A stretch of DNA of 64,000 bases from Candidatus Phosphitivorax anaerolimi (GCA_001896555.1 MPOS01000034.1:62001-126000); one strand, 5' to 3'; counted from the first letter of the stretch, positions 18,001-28,095 are shown. Translations and numbers: made by a program. Notes: generated from the letters alone by a model not told the origin.

Positions 18001-18636
18001 ATGACGCACCAGGACCTGAAGAAATACCGCAGATACGGGCCCCGGGTCCAGCTGATCACCAGGGACGGATGCGCTGTGGTGCAAAAGAGTTATTCTCAGG
18101 CCGTGCTCCCTGTCCGCATCATGGGGTTTTTCCTGATCGCATGGGAGCGCTTCATCTACTCCCGGCTCGCCGGCCTGCCGGGCATACCCGATCCGATGCC
18201 GTGTCCAGACCGGCTCACCCTTGTCACCCGGTTTATGGGGGGTGGCAATCTCAAGGAGGCCAGCCATATACCCGGCGCCCCGTACTTCGATTCCCTCAAG
18301 CGGCTCATCGCCGCCATGCACCAGCGGGGCGTCATTCATCTCGACCTGAGAAACCGGAGGAACTACGGGATCGACGAGCAGGGCAGGCCCTATCTCGTGG
18401 ATTTCGCCACCTGCCTGTACTTTCCCTGGAACGTGCCGCCCCGCAAGGTTTTCGAGGCCATCGACTGGATGGGCTTCGCCAAGGTCAAGCACAAGCTCCA
18501 GCCCGGGCTGCTCGATGAGCGGGAAAAGCGGATGCTCTCGCTGGGCACACGGTTGAGCTCCTGGTGGCTCCCCCCCCGGGCTCTGCGTCTTATCCGGAAC
18601 ATCGGGAAAAATTACAGGGATCACATGAAAAAGTAA
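18001..18636 (+). CDS. Small protein-kinase-fold protein (RIO/lipopolysaccharide-kinase-like)
   Basis: A 211-residue protein with the catalytic core of a minimal kinase. Residues 112-122 read GVIHLDLRNRR followed by Asn, matching the catalytic loop H-x-D-L-x4-N, and VDFATC near 134 stands for the DFG motif (DFA). A candidate ATP-binding Lys lies near 29 (VVQKSYS), without a glycine-rich loop. This combination suits the RIO or WaaP/KdkA lipopolysaccharide-kinase branches. The C-terminus is strongly basic. Substrate could be a protein or a lipid A-core sugar. It follows the membrane-anchored gene by 26 bases. Confidence 0.75.
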   Translation: MTHQDLKKYRRYGPRVQLITRDGCAVVQKSYSQAVLPVRIMGFFLIAWERFIYSRLAGLPGIPDPMPCPDRLTLVTRFMGGGNLKEASHIPGAPYFDSLKRLIAAMHQRGVIHLDLRNRRNYGIDEQGRPYLVDFATCLYFPWNVPPRKVFEAIDWMGFAKVKHKLQPGLLDEREKRMLSLGTRLSSWWLPPRALRLIRNIGKNYRDHMKK

Positions 18637-18734
18637 GCACCATAGACAAGTTTGAGTTGAATTTTTTCATTACTCCATATATACGCACACTCTGTATGTG
18701 CTCCCATACGTATCCGCACGAAAGGAGAAGGTGA

Positions 18735-20018
18735 ATGCCCAGGGTACAGCCCTTTAGGGGAATACGGTACAACCCCGTGAAGGTAGACCTTGGCAAGGTT
18801 ATCTGCCCCCCGTACGATGCCATGGGTCTGCCGGAAGTCGACGAGCTCTATGCACTCTCGCCCTACAATGCCGTCAGGCTGGTTCTCGGCAGGCAGCAGC
18901 CCAAGGATACCAGGGAAAACAACCGCTATACCCGGGCGCGGGATTTCCTGAGGCAGTGGAAAGAGGAGTCGGTCCTCATTCAGGATGAAAAGCCTGCCCT
19001 CTATTATCACGAGCACACCTACTGCCTGGGGGAGCATACCCTCACGAGACGGGGCGTCATCGCGTCCGTACGGATGGACGACGGCGACAAGGATCCTTTC
19101 CGGTTCTACGAGCACACCAGCAAGGCCCCGAAGCTCGACCGCCTGCGTCTCCTGAATGAGGTCAACACAAATCTGAGCTCGATCTTCGGCGTCTACTTTG
19201 ACCCCAAGAAGGTCGTCGAGTCGAAGATCCGGCCTTCCCTCGGCAAGCCTTCACTGGAATTCGACACCCAGCACGAGACCCACCGGCTCTGGATCGTCCA
19301 TGAGAAGGAGGCGATCGATACATTCGTCCGCCTCATGCAGAACCGGAAGGTGCTCATTGCCGACGGCCAGCACCGCTTCGAGACCGCCCGCGTGTACCGC
19401 GACCGCATGCGGGCCTCCACCGGCAAGAACGACGGCAGCCAGGGCTTCGATTATGTCCAGATGTATCTGGTGAACCAGGAAGAGGGTCTCACCATCCTCC
19501 CGCTCCACAGGGTCATACCCGACAGCATGGGCGTGGGCCTCGTGGACCTCGAATACCGGATCAAGGAACTCTTCAACATGATCCCCTACGACAACCGCAA
19601 AACTTTCCTGTCCGCACTGAACAAGGGCGGAAAGGGGCACCTTGGCCTGTTCGTAAAGGGCATTCCCAGATACTATCTCCTGGAGCTCTCGCAGGATGCA
19701 GACTTCGAGCGCTTCCTGCCTGCACTCCTTCATCCCCGGCTCAAGGACATGGCGCTTGCCATTCTCCACGAGAGCGTTCTCCAGCCGGTTCTCGGGATCA
19801 GTCACGCCGATGCGGGCGGGCGCATCCTCTACACCGGCTCCGCCGATGAGGCGCTCAACCTGGTGTCCAAGGGAAAGGCGGATATCGCCTTTCTTCACAA
19901 TCCCATCGGGATCGAGACCATCATGGAGATCTCGGAAGCCGGGGTCAGGCTCCCCCGGAACTCTGTGCTCTTCTATCCGCAGGTTCCTTCGGGCCTCGTA
20001 TTCCATTCTCTGGAATAA
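18735..20018 (+). CDS. DUF1015 family protein
   Basis: A 427-residue cytoplasmic protein of the DUF1015 family, recognised by the N-terminus (QPFRGIRYNPVKV, then CPPYDAMG), the YYHEHTY segment near 95 and IADGQHRFETARVYRD near 215. Some members of this family are ADP-dependent serine kinases with ParB-like active sites, so a nucleotide-dependent role is possible but not shown. AAAGGAGAAGG precedes the ATG. An upstream TTGAAT (18657) and TATACG (18680) spaced by 17 bases may be its promoter. The gene stands alone; a 7-base stem (20055-20061 with 20070-20076) follows it. Confidence 0.88.
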   Translation: MPRVQPFRGIRYNPVKVDLGKVICPPYDAMGLPEVDELYALSPYNAVRLVLGRQQPKDTRENNRYTRARDFLRQWKEESVLIQDEKPALYYHEHTYCLGEHTLTRRGVIASVRMDDGDKDPFRFYEHTSKAPKLDRLRLLNEVNTNLSSIFGVYFDPKKVVESKIRPSLGKPSLEFDTQHETHRLWIVHEKEAIDTFVRLMQNRKVLIADGQHRFETARVYRDRMRASTGKNDGSQGFDYVQMYLVNQEEGLTILPLHRVIPDSMGVGLVDLEYRIKELFNMIPYDNRKTFLSALNKGGKGHLGLFVKGIPRYYLLELSQDADFERFLPALLHPRLKDMALAILHESVLQPVLGISHADAGGRILYTGSADEALNLVSKGKADIAFLHNPIGIETIMEISEAGVRLPRNSVLFYPQVPSGLVFHSLE

Positions 20019-20148
20019 AAAACGCTCGCAGGCCTTCGCGGAATGCACGGCATCGGCCGGACAAACTCCTCCGGCCCGATCTTTCCAGGTATCTCTCTTT
20101 CTTTCAGGAGGTTCGTTATTCGCCGCCTGAGCCCGCCTGGGAATATCC

Positions 20149-20176
20149 TTGACTTTCTATGAACGAATATTCTAAT
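20149..20176 (+). promoter_or_regulatory. Promoter of the TetR-RND operon with GAATATTC operator candidate
   Basis: TTGACT (20149-20154) and TCTAAT (20171-20176) are spaced by 16 bases. The palindrome GAATATTC (20165-20172) overlaps the -10 element, and GAAT recurs nearby at 20180, an arrangement expected for autorepression by a TetR protein. Confidence 0.55.
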
Positions 20177-20238
20177 TTTGAATCATGGTTCAGAATGTGA
20201 ACGGCGATTCGGCCCTTTCAGGCAGGAAGGAACGCGAG

Positions 20239-20817
20239 ATGGCATACCGCAGAGAGGCCATTCTCGATGCGGCACAGGAGATCTTCGAGTCCGTAGGGTA
20301 TGTCAACGCCTCCATGGCGGAGATCGCCGCAAAGGCCGAGTTCGGCGTGGGCACCATCTACCAGTTTTTTCCGGGCAAGCAGGAGCTCATCAGCGAGGTC
20401 ATCGCCAGAGGGATCGACCGCTATGTAGCCGGCGTCGGCCGGATCATGTCCGAGAGTCTCCCGTGGAAAGAGCAGCTGGAGGCGTACATCCACTACTACC
20501 TCTCCTGGATCGAGGAGCATCCCGAGTTCCACCGCCTCATCTACGAGATCTTCTATTCCCAGATCCCCGAGGTGGTATCCAGAATATTCGAACGCTTCCG
20601 GGAGATCCGCATGCAGGAGATCCGGTTCATCCAGGAGATATTCACCCGTGCAAATGAAGAAGGCCAGCGATTCGACCCTGAGCTCATGTCACTGACCATT
20701 CCCGGAATGCTGCACGCAATCGGCGACAACTTCCATCTGGGTCTGCTCGGCACGAGGCCGACCGCATACCTGTCCAGGATTTTACAGCTTATATTAAGGG
20801 AGGATTATTGTGATTAG
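20239..20817 (+). CDS. TetR-family repressor of the RND efflux operon
   Basis: A regulator of about 192 residues. The N-terminal helix-turn-helix reads AAQEIFESVGYVNASMAEIA followed by VGTIYQFFPGKQELI, a textbook TetR pattern. The remaining helices (residues 60-190) form the ligand-binding and dimer domain. ATG at 20239 has AGGAAGG eight bases upstream; an ATG at 20185 lies too close to the predicted transcription start. Its stop overlaps the start of the outer-membrane gene by 8 bases, so it is coupled to the efflux genes it presumably represses. Confidence 0.88.
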   Translation: MAYRREAILDAAQEIFESVGYVNASMAEIAAKAEFGVGTIYQFFPGKQELISEVIARGIDRYVAGVGRIMSESLPWKEQLEAYIHYYLSWIEEHPEFHRLIYEIFYSQIPEVVSRIFERFREIRMQEIRFIQEIFTRANEEGQRFDPELMSLTIPGMLHAIGDNFHLGLLGTRPTAYLSRILQLILREDYCD

Positions 20818-22096
20818 GAAAATCGTGATTCTCGTGACCGGCATGGTCTTTCTGGGAGGGACCTTCCTCGGGGCACAGGACCACCTGACACTGGAGGAGT
20901 CCATCACCCTGGCCCTGGACAACAACCCGCTCATCAGGGCGCAGGATAAGCAGGTGTATGCAAGCCTCATGGAAAAAAGAACGAGCCTCTCCGACATGCT
21001 CTTTTCCGTTGACCTCAACTACTCGTATGCGCGCTTCGATGAGGAGCCGACATTCACCCTCCCCAATATGGGCACGTTCCCGGTCGGCACTAAAGACAAC
21101 TACCGCTTTTCCGTAGAGGTGACCCAGCCCCTCTTCGCCGGAGGCGCTCTGTATAATGCCTATCGGATCGCGGCCAACAATTACCGGGTTGCAGGGCTGG
21201 ACAGGGAGCAGGAGGCCCGGGATCTGAAACTGCAGGTGATCGAAGCCTATTACGGGATCATCGAGGCCCGGGAGATCCTGGATGTGGCCCGGAGCTCCTC
21301 CGCGTCGATCAAGGCGCACCTCGATGTGGCGCAGGCCTTTTACAACCAGGGCATGATCCCGAAGAACGACCTTCTGGAGGCACAGGTGAGGCATGCCGAG
21401 AGCCTGCAGAACGTCATCACCGCGGAGAACGCCGTGAGGCTCCTGGAGTCGCGGTTCAACACGCTTCTGGGCAGAAGCATTTCCACGCCGGTGGTTATCG
21501 AAGAAGAGATACCCATGGCCGAGCTCGAGAAGACGCTGGATGAATCCTACGAAATCGCCCTTGACCAGCGCCAGGAGATCAGGATCACCCGGCTGCAGAT
21601 CGAAAACGCCGATAAAGGGGTCTGGATCGCCCGGGCCGGGTACCTTCCGAATGTCGCCGCCACCTATGAGTACGAAAGGCTCGGCGAAGACCCTGATGTC
21701 GATGAAGACAAGGCATGGACTGTGGGGGTGGGGCTTACATGGAACATCTTCCAGGGAGGATCGAGCTATTTCGAGGTCTCCCGGCTGAAATCCATCAGGA
21801 GCAGGCTGGGCTTCCTCATGCAGAGCCTCAAAGACCAGGTCCTGCTGGAGGTCAAGAATTCCTATCTCTCCGCGCAGGAGGCCAAGGCCAGGACCGAGGT
21901 GGCCATCCAGGCCATCGACCAGGCCCAGGAAAATCTGAGAATCCAGAAAGACCGCTATAACCTCCAGGTCGCAACCACCACCGATGTCCTGGATGCCGAG
22001 GCGCTGCTCGGCCAGGCGAGAAGGAACTATATATCGGCACGGGCCGATTATGCCACCTCGCTGGCCTCGCTCAAATCCGCTATGGGGACCCTCTAG
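20810..22096 (+). CDS. TolC-family outer-membrane efflux protein
   Basis: A 428-residue outer-membrane channel with a signal peptide ending near residue 22. The mature protein begins LTLEESITLALDNNPLIRA, the usual TolC helix, and shows two related halves of long alpha-helices separated by beta strands (for example FSVEVTQPLFAGG and VGVGLTWNIFQGG). The C-terminal NYISARADYATSLASLKSAMG is typical. It starts at GTG with AAGGGAGGA at 20796-20804. It would join the adaptor and pump below into a trans-envelope export complex. Confidence 0.9.
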   Translation: MIRKIVILVTGMVFLGGTFLGAQDHLTLEESITLALDNNPLIRAQDKQVYASLMEKRTSLSDMLFSVDLNYSYARFDEEPTFTLPNMGTFPVGTKDNYRFSVEVTQPLFAGGALYNAYRIAANNYRVAGLDREQEARDLKLQVIEAYYGIIEAREILDVARSSSASIKAHLDVAQAFYNQGMIPKNDLLEAQVRHAESLQNVITAENAVRLLESRFNTLLGRSISTPVVIEEEIPMAELEKTLDESYEIALDQRQEIRITRLQIENADKGVWIARAGYLPNVAATYEYERLGEDPDVDEDKAWTVGVGLTWNIFQGGSSYFEVSRLKSIRSRLGFLMQSLKDQVLLEVKNSYLSAQEAKARTEVAIQAIDQAQENLRIQKDRYNLQVATTTDVLDAEALLGQARRNYISARADYATSLASLKSAMGTL

Positions 22097-22106
22097 GAGG
22101 TTGCCG

Positions 22107-23222
22107 GTGAAAAAACGTTTCCCTGCTCTGTGCGCCGTTGTCTTCCTTCTCCTGCTGGGGCTTTCCTCGTGCGGGAACGAGCAGGGAGGGTCGGCGGCTG
22201 CCGAAGAGCAGGTCCTGGCCCGGGTGCCCGAGGTCATGGTCGCACAAATATCCAGGCGCCCGGTGTACCGAACCTATGCCGCAGTAGGCAGTATTTCCCC
22301 CCGGGAGATGTCCCGGATCGGACCCAAGGTGTCCGGCAGGATCAAGGACATCCCCGTGGACGAGGGTGACTTTGTCAAAAAGGGCGGCCTGCTCATGCTC
22401 ATCGATCCCTTCGATTATGAACGGGCCCTGGAACACGCCCAGTCTCAGCTCGACCAGGCAAAGGCTTCCCTCGAGCGGGCCGAGCGCGACCTGACCCGCA
22501 TGGAGGGTCTCTACCGGGCAACGGCCGTAACCGAGCAGAACATGCAGGATGCCGTTACGGCCCGGGATCTTGCCCGGTTCCAGTATGACCAGGCGGTCAC
22601 GGCCCTTGAAGCCGCGAAGAGGAACCTGCGCGAGTGCCGCCTGGAGGCACCCTTCTCCGGCGTGGTCACTGCGGTGACCGCCAACGAGGGAGAGCTGACA
22701 GGCCCCCAGATGCAGACCTTTGTCATGATGGATATGAGCACGGTCAAGGTGGAGGTCGACCTTCCGGAGGAGATCTACAGCTCGATCCGGACAGGCAACT
22801 CAGGCACGATCACGGTCGATGCTGTGCCGGGGCAGTCCTTTGAAGGCACCATCACAAAGATCTATCCCACCATCGATCCCGCAAGCCGCACCTTCACGGT
22901 CACGATCACCCTCGAGAATCCCGGACTGAAGCTCAGATCGGGCATGACCGCGCGCTGCCGGGTCGTCCAGATGGTCCGCGACAGTGTCGTGGCCGTTCCC
23001 AAAGATGCACTCATCCGCGGGGAAGATTCCTATATCGCCTACCGGGTCAGAGACGACATTGTCGAGAGATGCCCTCTCACCCTGGGAATCGAGGGAGACG
23101 ACCTCTACGAGGTGACCAGCGGCCTCTTTGAGAGCGATCTGGTGGTTCTCCGCGGGCTTGCCGGTCTCAAGCCGGGAGCCAAGGTACGGATCGCACACGG
23201 GGGAGACTCCCCGGAGAGCTAA
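22107..23222 (+). CDS. RND efflux periplasmic adaptor (membrane fusion protein)
   Basis: A 371-residue lipoprotein. GTG at 22107 is preceded by AGGAGG (22095-22100) and gives a lipoprotein signal with lipobox LSSC near residue 19. The lipoyl/barrel-sandwich halves (VSGRIKDIPVDEGDFVKKGG and CRLEAPFSGVVTAVTANEGE) flank a coiled-coil hairpin rich in Ala, Glu and Arg (residues 105-160). The beta-barrel and membrane-proximal domains follow, with LRSGMTARCRV. It bridges the inner-membrane pump and TolC. Confidence 0.92.
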   Translation: MKKRFPALCAVVFLLLLGLSSCGNEQGGSAAAEEQVLARVPEVMVAQISRRPVYRTYAAVGSISPREMSRIGPKVSGRIKDIPVDEGDFVKKGGLLMLIDPFDYERALEHAQSQLDQAKASLERAERDLTRMEGLYRATAVTEQNMQDAVTARDLARFQYDQAVTALEAAKRNLRECRLEAPFSGVVTAVTANEGELTGPQMQTFVMMDMSTVKVEVDLPEEIYSSIRTGNSGTITVDAVPGQSFEGTITKIYPTIDPASRTFTVTITLENPGLKLRSGMTARCRVVQMVRDSVVAVPKDALIRGEDSYIAYRVRDDIVERCPLTLGIEGDDLYEVTSGLFESDLVVLRGLAGLKPGAKVRIAHGGDSPES

Positions 23223-23225
23223 CCC

Positions 23226-26200
23226 ATGAATCTTCCCCAGTTTTCCGTCAAACGCCGGATCACCATCACCATGCTCGTCCTGATCATCACCCTCTTCGGG
23301 CTCGTCTCGTTTTCCGACCTGGGGCTCGATCTCCTGCCCGAGCTGGAGTTCCCATATGTCTCGGTGGTGACCGCCTACGAGGGCGTGGGCTCCGAAGAGA
23401 TCGAGACGCTCATCACCAAGCCCATTGAGGAGTCCGTGAGCACGGTCGAGGGAATCAAGGAGGTGACCTCCATGACCGTGGAGGGAATCTCCAGTGTCTA
23501 CTGCGAGTTTGAGTGGGGTACGAACCTGGACTTCGCGGCGCAGGACGTGCGCGAGAAGATCAGCTGGATCACGGATTTCCTGCCCGAGGACGCGGACACG
23601 CCCATGGTGCTCAAGTTCAATACCGCGGATATGCCCATCCTTGAGTACGGCGTCATCGGCATGGAAAACACCAGACGGCTGCGCGAGTTCATCGACGATG
23701 TCGTGAAACCCCGGATCGAACGTCTGGAGGGGATCGCCTCGGTATTCATCTTCGGCGGCAAGGAGCGGGAGATCCAGGTCCTGGTCGATCCTCAGAAGCT
23801 GAAAAATACCGGCGTCACACTCGATCAGGTGATCGCGGGCATCAGGGCCGGAAACCTGAACGTCTCGGGCGGGCACGTGGAATCATGGAAAAAGGAGTAT
23901 CTGATCCGGACGACCGGGTACTACGGCGATATAGAACAGGCTCGTTCCACCATCATCTCGATGAGCCCCGATGGCAGACCGGTGAGGATCTCCGACGTAG
24001 CCGAAGTGCGGGACTCCTTCAAGGAGACTCGGGGCTTCGAGCGCACCAACTCCCAGCCCTCGGTCATCATCGCGGTCATGAAGCAGTCGGGAGTGAACAC
24101 CCTGAAGGCGACCGAGAGGGTCAAGGCCGAGCTCGCCCGAATCGAGAAAATCATGCCCGAGGATGTCTCCCTGCACCTCATCCTCGATCAGGGCAAGATG
24201 ATCAGGCGGTCTATCACGGCCACCGGCACCAACGCGCTGATCGGAGGGCTGATCGCCATGGGAGTCATCTTCCTCTTCCTGCGCGCGATCAGACCCACGA
24301 TCACGATCGCACTGGCCATTCCCCTGTCGGTCATCGCCACCTTTATCGGGATGAAGACTTTGGGATACACCTTCAACATCATGACCTTGGGGGGCATTGC
24401 GCTTGGCGTCGGCCTGCTGGTGGACAACGCGGTGGTGGTGATCGAGAACACCTTCCGCCATCTGGAAGAAGGCGCCTCACGGCATGAATCAGCGGTCAGA
24501 GGCGCCTCGGAGGTCGGCCTGGCCATCACAGCGAGCACGCTCACTACGGTGGCGGTCTTCCTGCCCATGAGCCTCTCCCAGAGCATCGCCGGCAAGCTGG
24601 CCCGCCCGCTCTCGCTCACCGTATGCATATCGCTGCTCGCTTCCCTGTTCATCGCCGTGACCATCATCCCGGCGATCGCTGCGACCATCTTCAAGAAGGA
24701 AAAGAGCGTGTACAGGCGGATCGAATCCGGGGGATGGACCGGCTGGATGCGCACCCGGTATGCCTCCCTGCTGGAGAAGGTCGTGAACCGGCGCAGGCTC
24801 ACCTTGGGGGCTGCATTTCTCCTGTTCGTCGCGGCCCTCGCATGCACCTCGTTTCTGGGCACCGAATTCATGCCCAAGCAGGACATCCCGCTGGCTATGG
24901 TCAATATCACACTGCCCGAGGGCATGGTCCTCTCCGAGACCGACCACATCGCCCGGCAGGTCGAGGACATCTTTCTGAAACGGCCCGAGGTCATCACCTG
25001 CGGGAGCATGGTGGGTGTCACGGTCGACGCCAAGTATGCGGCTGCACAGGGCCAGATGACTGCAGGGGTGAACAAGGCGCGGATCTTCGCCCGTTTCACG
25101 GAAATTGAAGACCGCGACAAGTCCGCCGAAATGATCGTCGAAGAGATCCGGCGGGAACTGCCCGTGCTCCAGGACGTCGAATACCTGTTCGAGGACATCT
25201 CAGGATCGCTCTTCGGAGGCGGCAAGCCGGTTGAGATCCATATCTACGGATCGAGCCTGGAGAAGCTCGACGAGATCGCCGGCGCCGCCATGCTCAGACT
25301 ATCGGCCATAGAAGGGCTCACGGATCTGGACAAGTCGCTTAAGCAGAGCAAGCCCGAGCTCCATGTAAGCATTGACCGGGACAAGGCGGCCAAGATGGGC
25401 CTGAGCGTGGCCCAGGTGGCGGCAACCGTGGAGACCGCAATGCTGGGCAAGGTGGTCAGCCGCTTCCACGATGCGGGCGAGGAATACGACATCCGGGTAC
25501 GCTTTCAGGAGGCCTACCGCTCGACGCTCGACGACCTGTTACGGATACCCGTTACATCTCCTTTCGGGTTCAGCGTGCCGCTGTCCCAGGTGGCTTCTCT
25601 GGAAGAGAGTGTAGGGCCCATCACCATCAACCGCAAGGATCAGAACCGCGTGGTCACCATCTCGGGCTCCACGCTGGGACGCGACCTGGGAAGCATCATG
25701 CGCGATGTCGAGCAGGTCATGCAGGAGCTCAGCATGCCCGAGGATTACTTCTACGAGTTGGGGGGCACCTTCGAGGACATGCAGACCTCTTTTCAGGAGC
25801 TCGGCAAGGCGTTCATCGTGGCCATCATCCTCATCTACATGGTCATGGCCGCCCAGTTCGAGTCGCTCTCCCAGCCGTTCATCGTCATGTTCACCCTGCC
25901 TCTGGCCTACATCGGGGTGGTGTTCGGACTCATGGCAACGGGCAAGGCGCTCTCGGTCCCGGCCTTCATGGGGCTCATCATCCTCATGGGGATCGTGGTA
26001 AACAACGGGATCGTCATGATCGACTACATCAACCGCCTGAGAAAGGCGGGCATGGAACGCTCCCAGGCCGTGATACAGGGCGCGACGGTGAGGCTGCGCC
26101 CCATCCTCATCACCTCCCTCACCACTATCGCCGGCATGCTCCCCATGGCATTCTCGACCTCCCAGGGTGCCGAGATGCGCTCCCCCATGGCGGTGGCCGT

Positions 26201-26327
26201 TGCCTTCGGCCTGCTCTTTGCCATGGCCCTGACACTCTTCGTCATTCCCTGCGCATACTCCCTGGTCGATTCGCTTTCGCTGAAGATTCGCACCAAGGCC
26301 GGCCGGATCGTGGTCGGAGAAGAATAG
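23226..26327 (+). CDS. RND-family multidrug efflux pump, inner-membrane subunit
   Basis: A 1033-residue proton-driven pump of the AcrB/HAE1 type. The N-terminus (FSVKRRITITMLVLIITLFG) is the first membrane helix; two large periplasmic domains and twelve membrane helices follow. The helix-4 segment GVGLLVDNAVVVIENTFRH carries the proton-relay Asp. The second half repeats the topology (LIILMGIVVNNGIVMIDYIN, TSLTTIAGMLPMA). It follows the adaptor by 3 bases. Substrate class is unknown. The operon order is repressor, channel, adaptor, pump. Confidence 0.93.
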   Translation: MNLPQFSVKRRITITMLVLIITLFGLVSFSDLGLDLLPELEFPYVSVVTAYEGVGSEEIETLITKPIEESVSTVEGIKEVTSMTVEGISSVYCEFEWGTNLDFAAQDVREKISWITDFLPEDADTPMVLKFNTADMPILEYGVIGMENTRRLREFIDDVVKPRIERLEGIASVFIFGGKEREIQVLVDPQKLKNTGVTLDQVIAGIRAGNLNVSGGHVESWKKEYLIRTTGYYGDIEQARSTIISMSPDGRPVRISDVAEVRDSFKETRGFERTNSQPSVIIAVMKQSGVNTLKATERVKAELARIEKIMPEDVSLHLILDQGKMIRRSITATGTNALIGGLIAMGVIFLFLRAIRPTITIALAIPLSVIATFIGMKTLGYTFNIMTLGGIALGVGLLVDNAVVVIENTFRHLEEGASRHESAVRGASEVGLAITASTLTTVAVFLPMSLSQSIAGKLARPLSLTVCISLLASLFIAVTIIPAIAATIFKKEKSVYRRIESGGWTGWMRTRYASLLEKVVNRRRLTLGAAFLLFVAALACTSFLGTEFMPKQDIPLAMVNITLPEGMVLSETDHIARQVEDIFLKRPEVITCGSMVGVTVDAKYAAAQGQMTAGVNKARIFARFTEIEDRDKSAEMIVEEIRRELPVLQDVEYLFEDISGSLFGGGKPVEIHIYGSSLEKLDEIAGAAMLRLSAIEGLTDLDKSLKQSKPELHVSIDRDKAAKMGLSVAQVAATVETAMLGKVVSRFHDAGEEYDIRVRFQEAYRSTLDDLLRIPVTSPFGFSVPLSQVASLEESVGPITINRKDQNRVVTISGSTLGRDLGSIMRDVEQVMQELSMPEDYFYELGGTFEDMQTSFQELGKAFIVAIILIYMVMAAQFESLSQPFIVMFTLPLAYIGVVFGLMATGKALSVPAFMGLIILMGIVVNNGIVMIDYINRLRKAGMERSQAVIQGATVRLRPILITSLTTIAGMLPMAFSTSQGAEMRSPMAVAVAFGLLFAMALTLFVIPCAYSLVDSLSLKIRTKAGRIVVGEE

Positions 26328-26372
26328 AGTGCTGTATTGATCAGCTCCTTGGGAGTGTGTTAACCAAGGACC

Positions 26373-28001
26373 ATGAACACCAAACTGACACTGAAAAGCG
26401 AGCTGAGCAGAGTGCTGGCGACCACGTCCGCAGACCGCGCCCGCGCCATCATCGACTCGCCCTTTACCCGGCAGATACTGGAGCGGCTCTCACCGCAGGA
26501 AACCTTCATGCTCATCAAAGACTCATGGGGCACCGACAGTCAGATCCTGCTCCAGTACGTCACCCCCGAGACGATCTCCCATATCATCGACATGGATTGC
26601 TGGGACAAGGACACCCTCTCGGTGAGTGCCCTCCTGGACTGGCTCTGGGAGATCTACAACGCATCGGTTGATTCCCTGCAGATTGCGCTCGAAGCGCTCG
26701 ACCTGGACATCCTGATCCTCCTGTACCAGTCCTATATCGATGTGGTGCAGGTGGTGCCCACAGACGAGCGCATCCCGGACCTCCTGGATGCCGGATATGA
26801 AAGCCTGGACGACAACTATTTCTTCCTCATCAAGATCGAGGACGAGAAGACCCAGCTCTTGAAGGACATGCTGAGCCTTATCTTCACGCATTACCAGGAC
26901 ACCTACTACTCGATCATGGAAGGGGTGATCTGGGAGCTGAAGTCCTATATCGAGGAGAATATCTACGAGAAGCGGTCCTTGAGGCTCATGGAGCTGGGCT
27001 TCCCTCCCCCTGACGAGGCGATGAGCATCTACCGCCGGGTGCACTCAAAGAACCTGCTGAACCAGGGCCTGTCAAAGGAGAAGGTCCCCCACATGGACAA
27101 GGGCCGAAGCATTCTTCCGGCAGTGTATCTGGACCACCTCTCCCGGAACACGGATCTCATCGCATCCTCCCTGGCACAGACGTCCCGGGAGACCCAGGAG
27201 CGCTTCATGGTTGAGATGATCTATCTTTCCAACAAGATCGTCATGGCCGATTACCGCCCCTTGAACGAGGTTGAGGAGCTCAAGAGCAGTATCGATAAGG
27301 CAAGCGCGATCTCCTCGCTCGGCCTTGCCGTTGCCATGAAGAGCGGCGGCAGAAGCGCTGGAGAGATCCTGGACACCATGAACGCGGAGACCCTCTTCTC
27401 TCTGGGATACAATGCGATCCTGGATCAGCAGCTCCGGCTCAAAAAGACTTTGAGGTCCGTGGACCTCGCCATGGTCCCTGAAAATTTAAGCCTCTGCGCC
27501 GAAGGACTGCTGAAAAAACGCCCCCTGTTCAAAGACCGTGAGTTCTCCTCCCTAGAGGACCTCGAAGAGGTCACACACACCGTGGACATGATCTCCACCC
27601 TGGCAACGATCATGGACGCGCTTAAGTGGCGGGAGAGCAGGGATTCACTCTCGGGCACGAACACGGGCCCGGCCATCGATATGGAGACCTTCATCCTCAC
27701 GGTGCTCGCGGTCAACTTCCTGGAGAAAAGGACCTGGTTCAGGCCCCTGGGAAGGGACGAGCTGGTGGAGTTCATCCAATCGGTGACCCGCCTCGATGAA
27801 AGGGGCAGGCGGGTTTTCGTGCCGGAGTTCGGCCGCAGCCTTCAGGATTTTCTCGCATCACTTGCCCCCGAAATCGAACGTCAGTCCATCGAAGATGCCG
27901 CCGGGCTCCTGCTGAACCGGTTCGAAGACGAGCTCTCGGGCATCTCCCGCATCGAAGAGCTCGACCCCCGGTTCATCACCTGCTTTGTGGTGAGGGTATA
28001 A
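26373..28001 (+). CDS. Large helical protein, DUF6178-like
   Basis: A 542-residue soluble protein without signal peptide or membrane segments. Its pattern of repeated helical units (VTPETISHIIDMDCWDKD, then LDWLWEIYNAS, and a C-terminal RPLGRDELVEFIQSV) resembles the DUF6178 family described mainly from Desulfobacterota; this match is from memory and should be treated as tentative. No catalytic motif is visible. It starts 45 bases after the RND pump with AAGGA upstream, so it may be the last gene of that operon. A small stem (CCCTG/CAGGG) follows it. Confidence 0.7.
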   Translation: MNTKLTLKSELSRVLATTSADRARAIIDSPFTRQILERLSPQETFMLIKDSWGTDSQILLQYVTPETISHIIDMDCWDKDTLSVSALLDWLWEIYNASVDSLQIALEALDLDILILLYQSYIDVVQVVPTDERIPDLLDAGYESLDDNYFFLIKIEDEKTQLLKDMLSLIFTHYQDTYYSIMEGVIWELKSYIEENIYEKRSLRLMELGFPPPDEAMSIYRRVHSKNLLNQGLSKEKVPHMDKGRSILPAVYLDHLSRNTDLIASSLAQTSRETQERFMVEMIYLSNKIVMADYRPLNEVEELKSSIDKASAISSLGLAVAMKSGGRSAGEILDTMNAETLFSLGYNAILDQQLRLKKTLRSVDLAMVPENLSLCAEGLLKKRPLFKDREFSSLEDLEEVTHTVDMISTLATIMDALKWRESRDSLSGTNTGPAIDMETFILTVLAVNFLEKRTWFRPLGRDELVEFIQSVTRLDERGRRVFVPEFGRSLQDFLASLAPEIERQSIEDAAGLLLNRFEDELSGISRIEELDPRFITCFVVRV

Positions 28002-28067
28002 AGGCATTCCCCTGCCCTTTTTCGCAGGGTCTTATTTCCTCAGAATTTTCTTGTCTTGAAAAAATGC

Positions 28068-28095
28068 TCCCGGGGGCACGCCAATACCCCCGGGA
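28068..28095 (-). terminator. Intrinsic terminator of the redox operon
   Basis: On the minus strand a perfect 9-base stem (TCCCGGGGG with CCCCCGGGA, 10-base loop) is followed by GCATTTTTTC. It begins 20 bases after the stop of the glutamate-synthase-like gene. Stem plus T run is the classical form. Confidence 0.85.
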
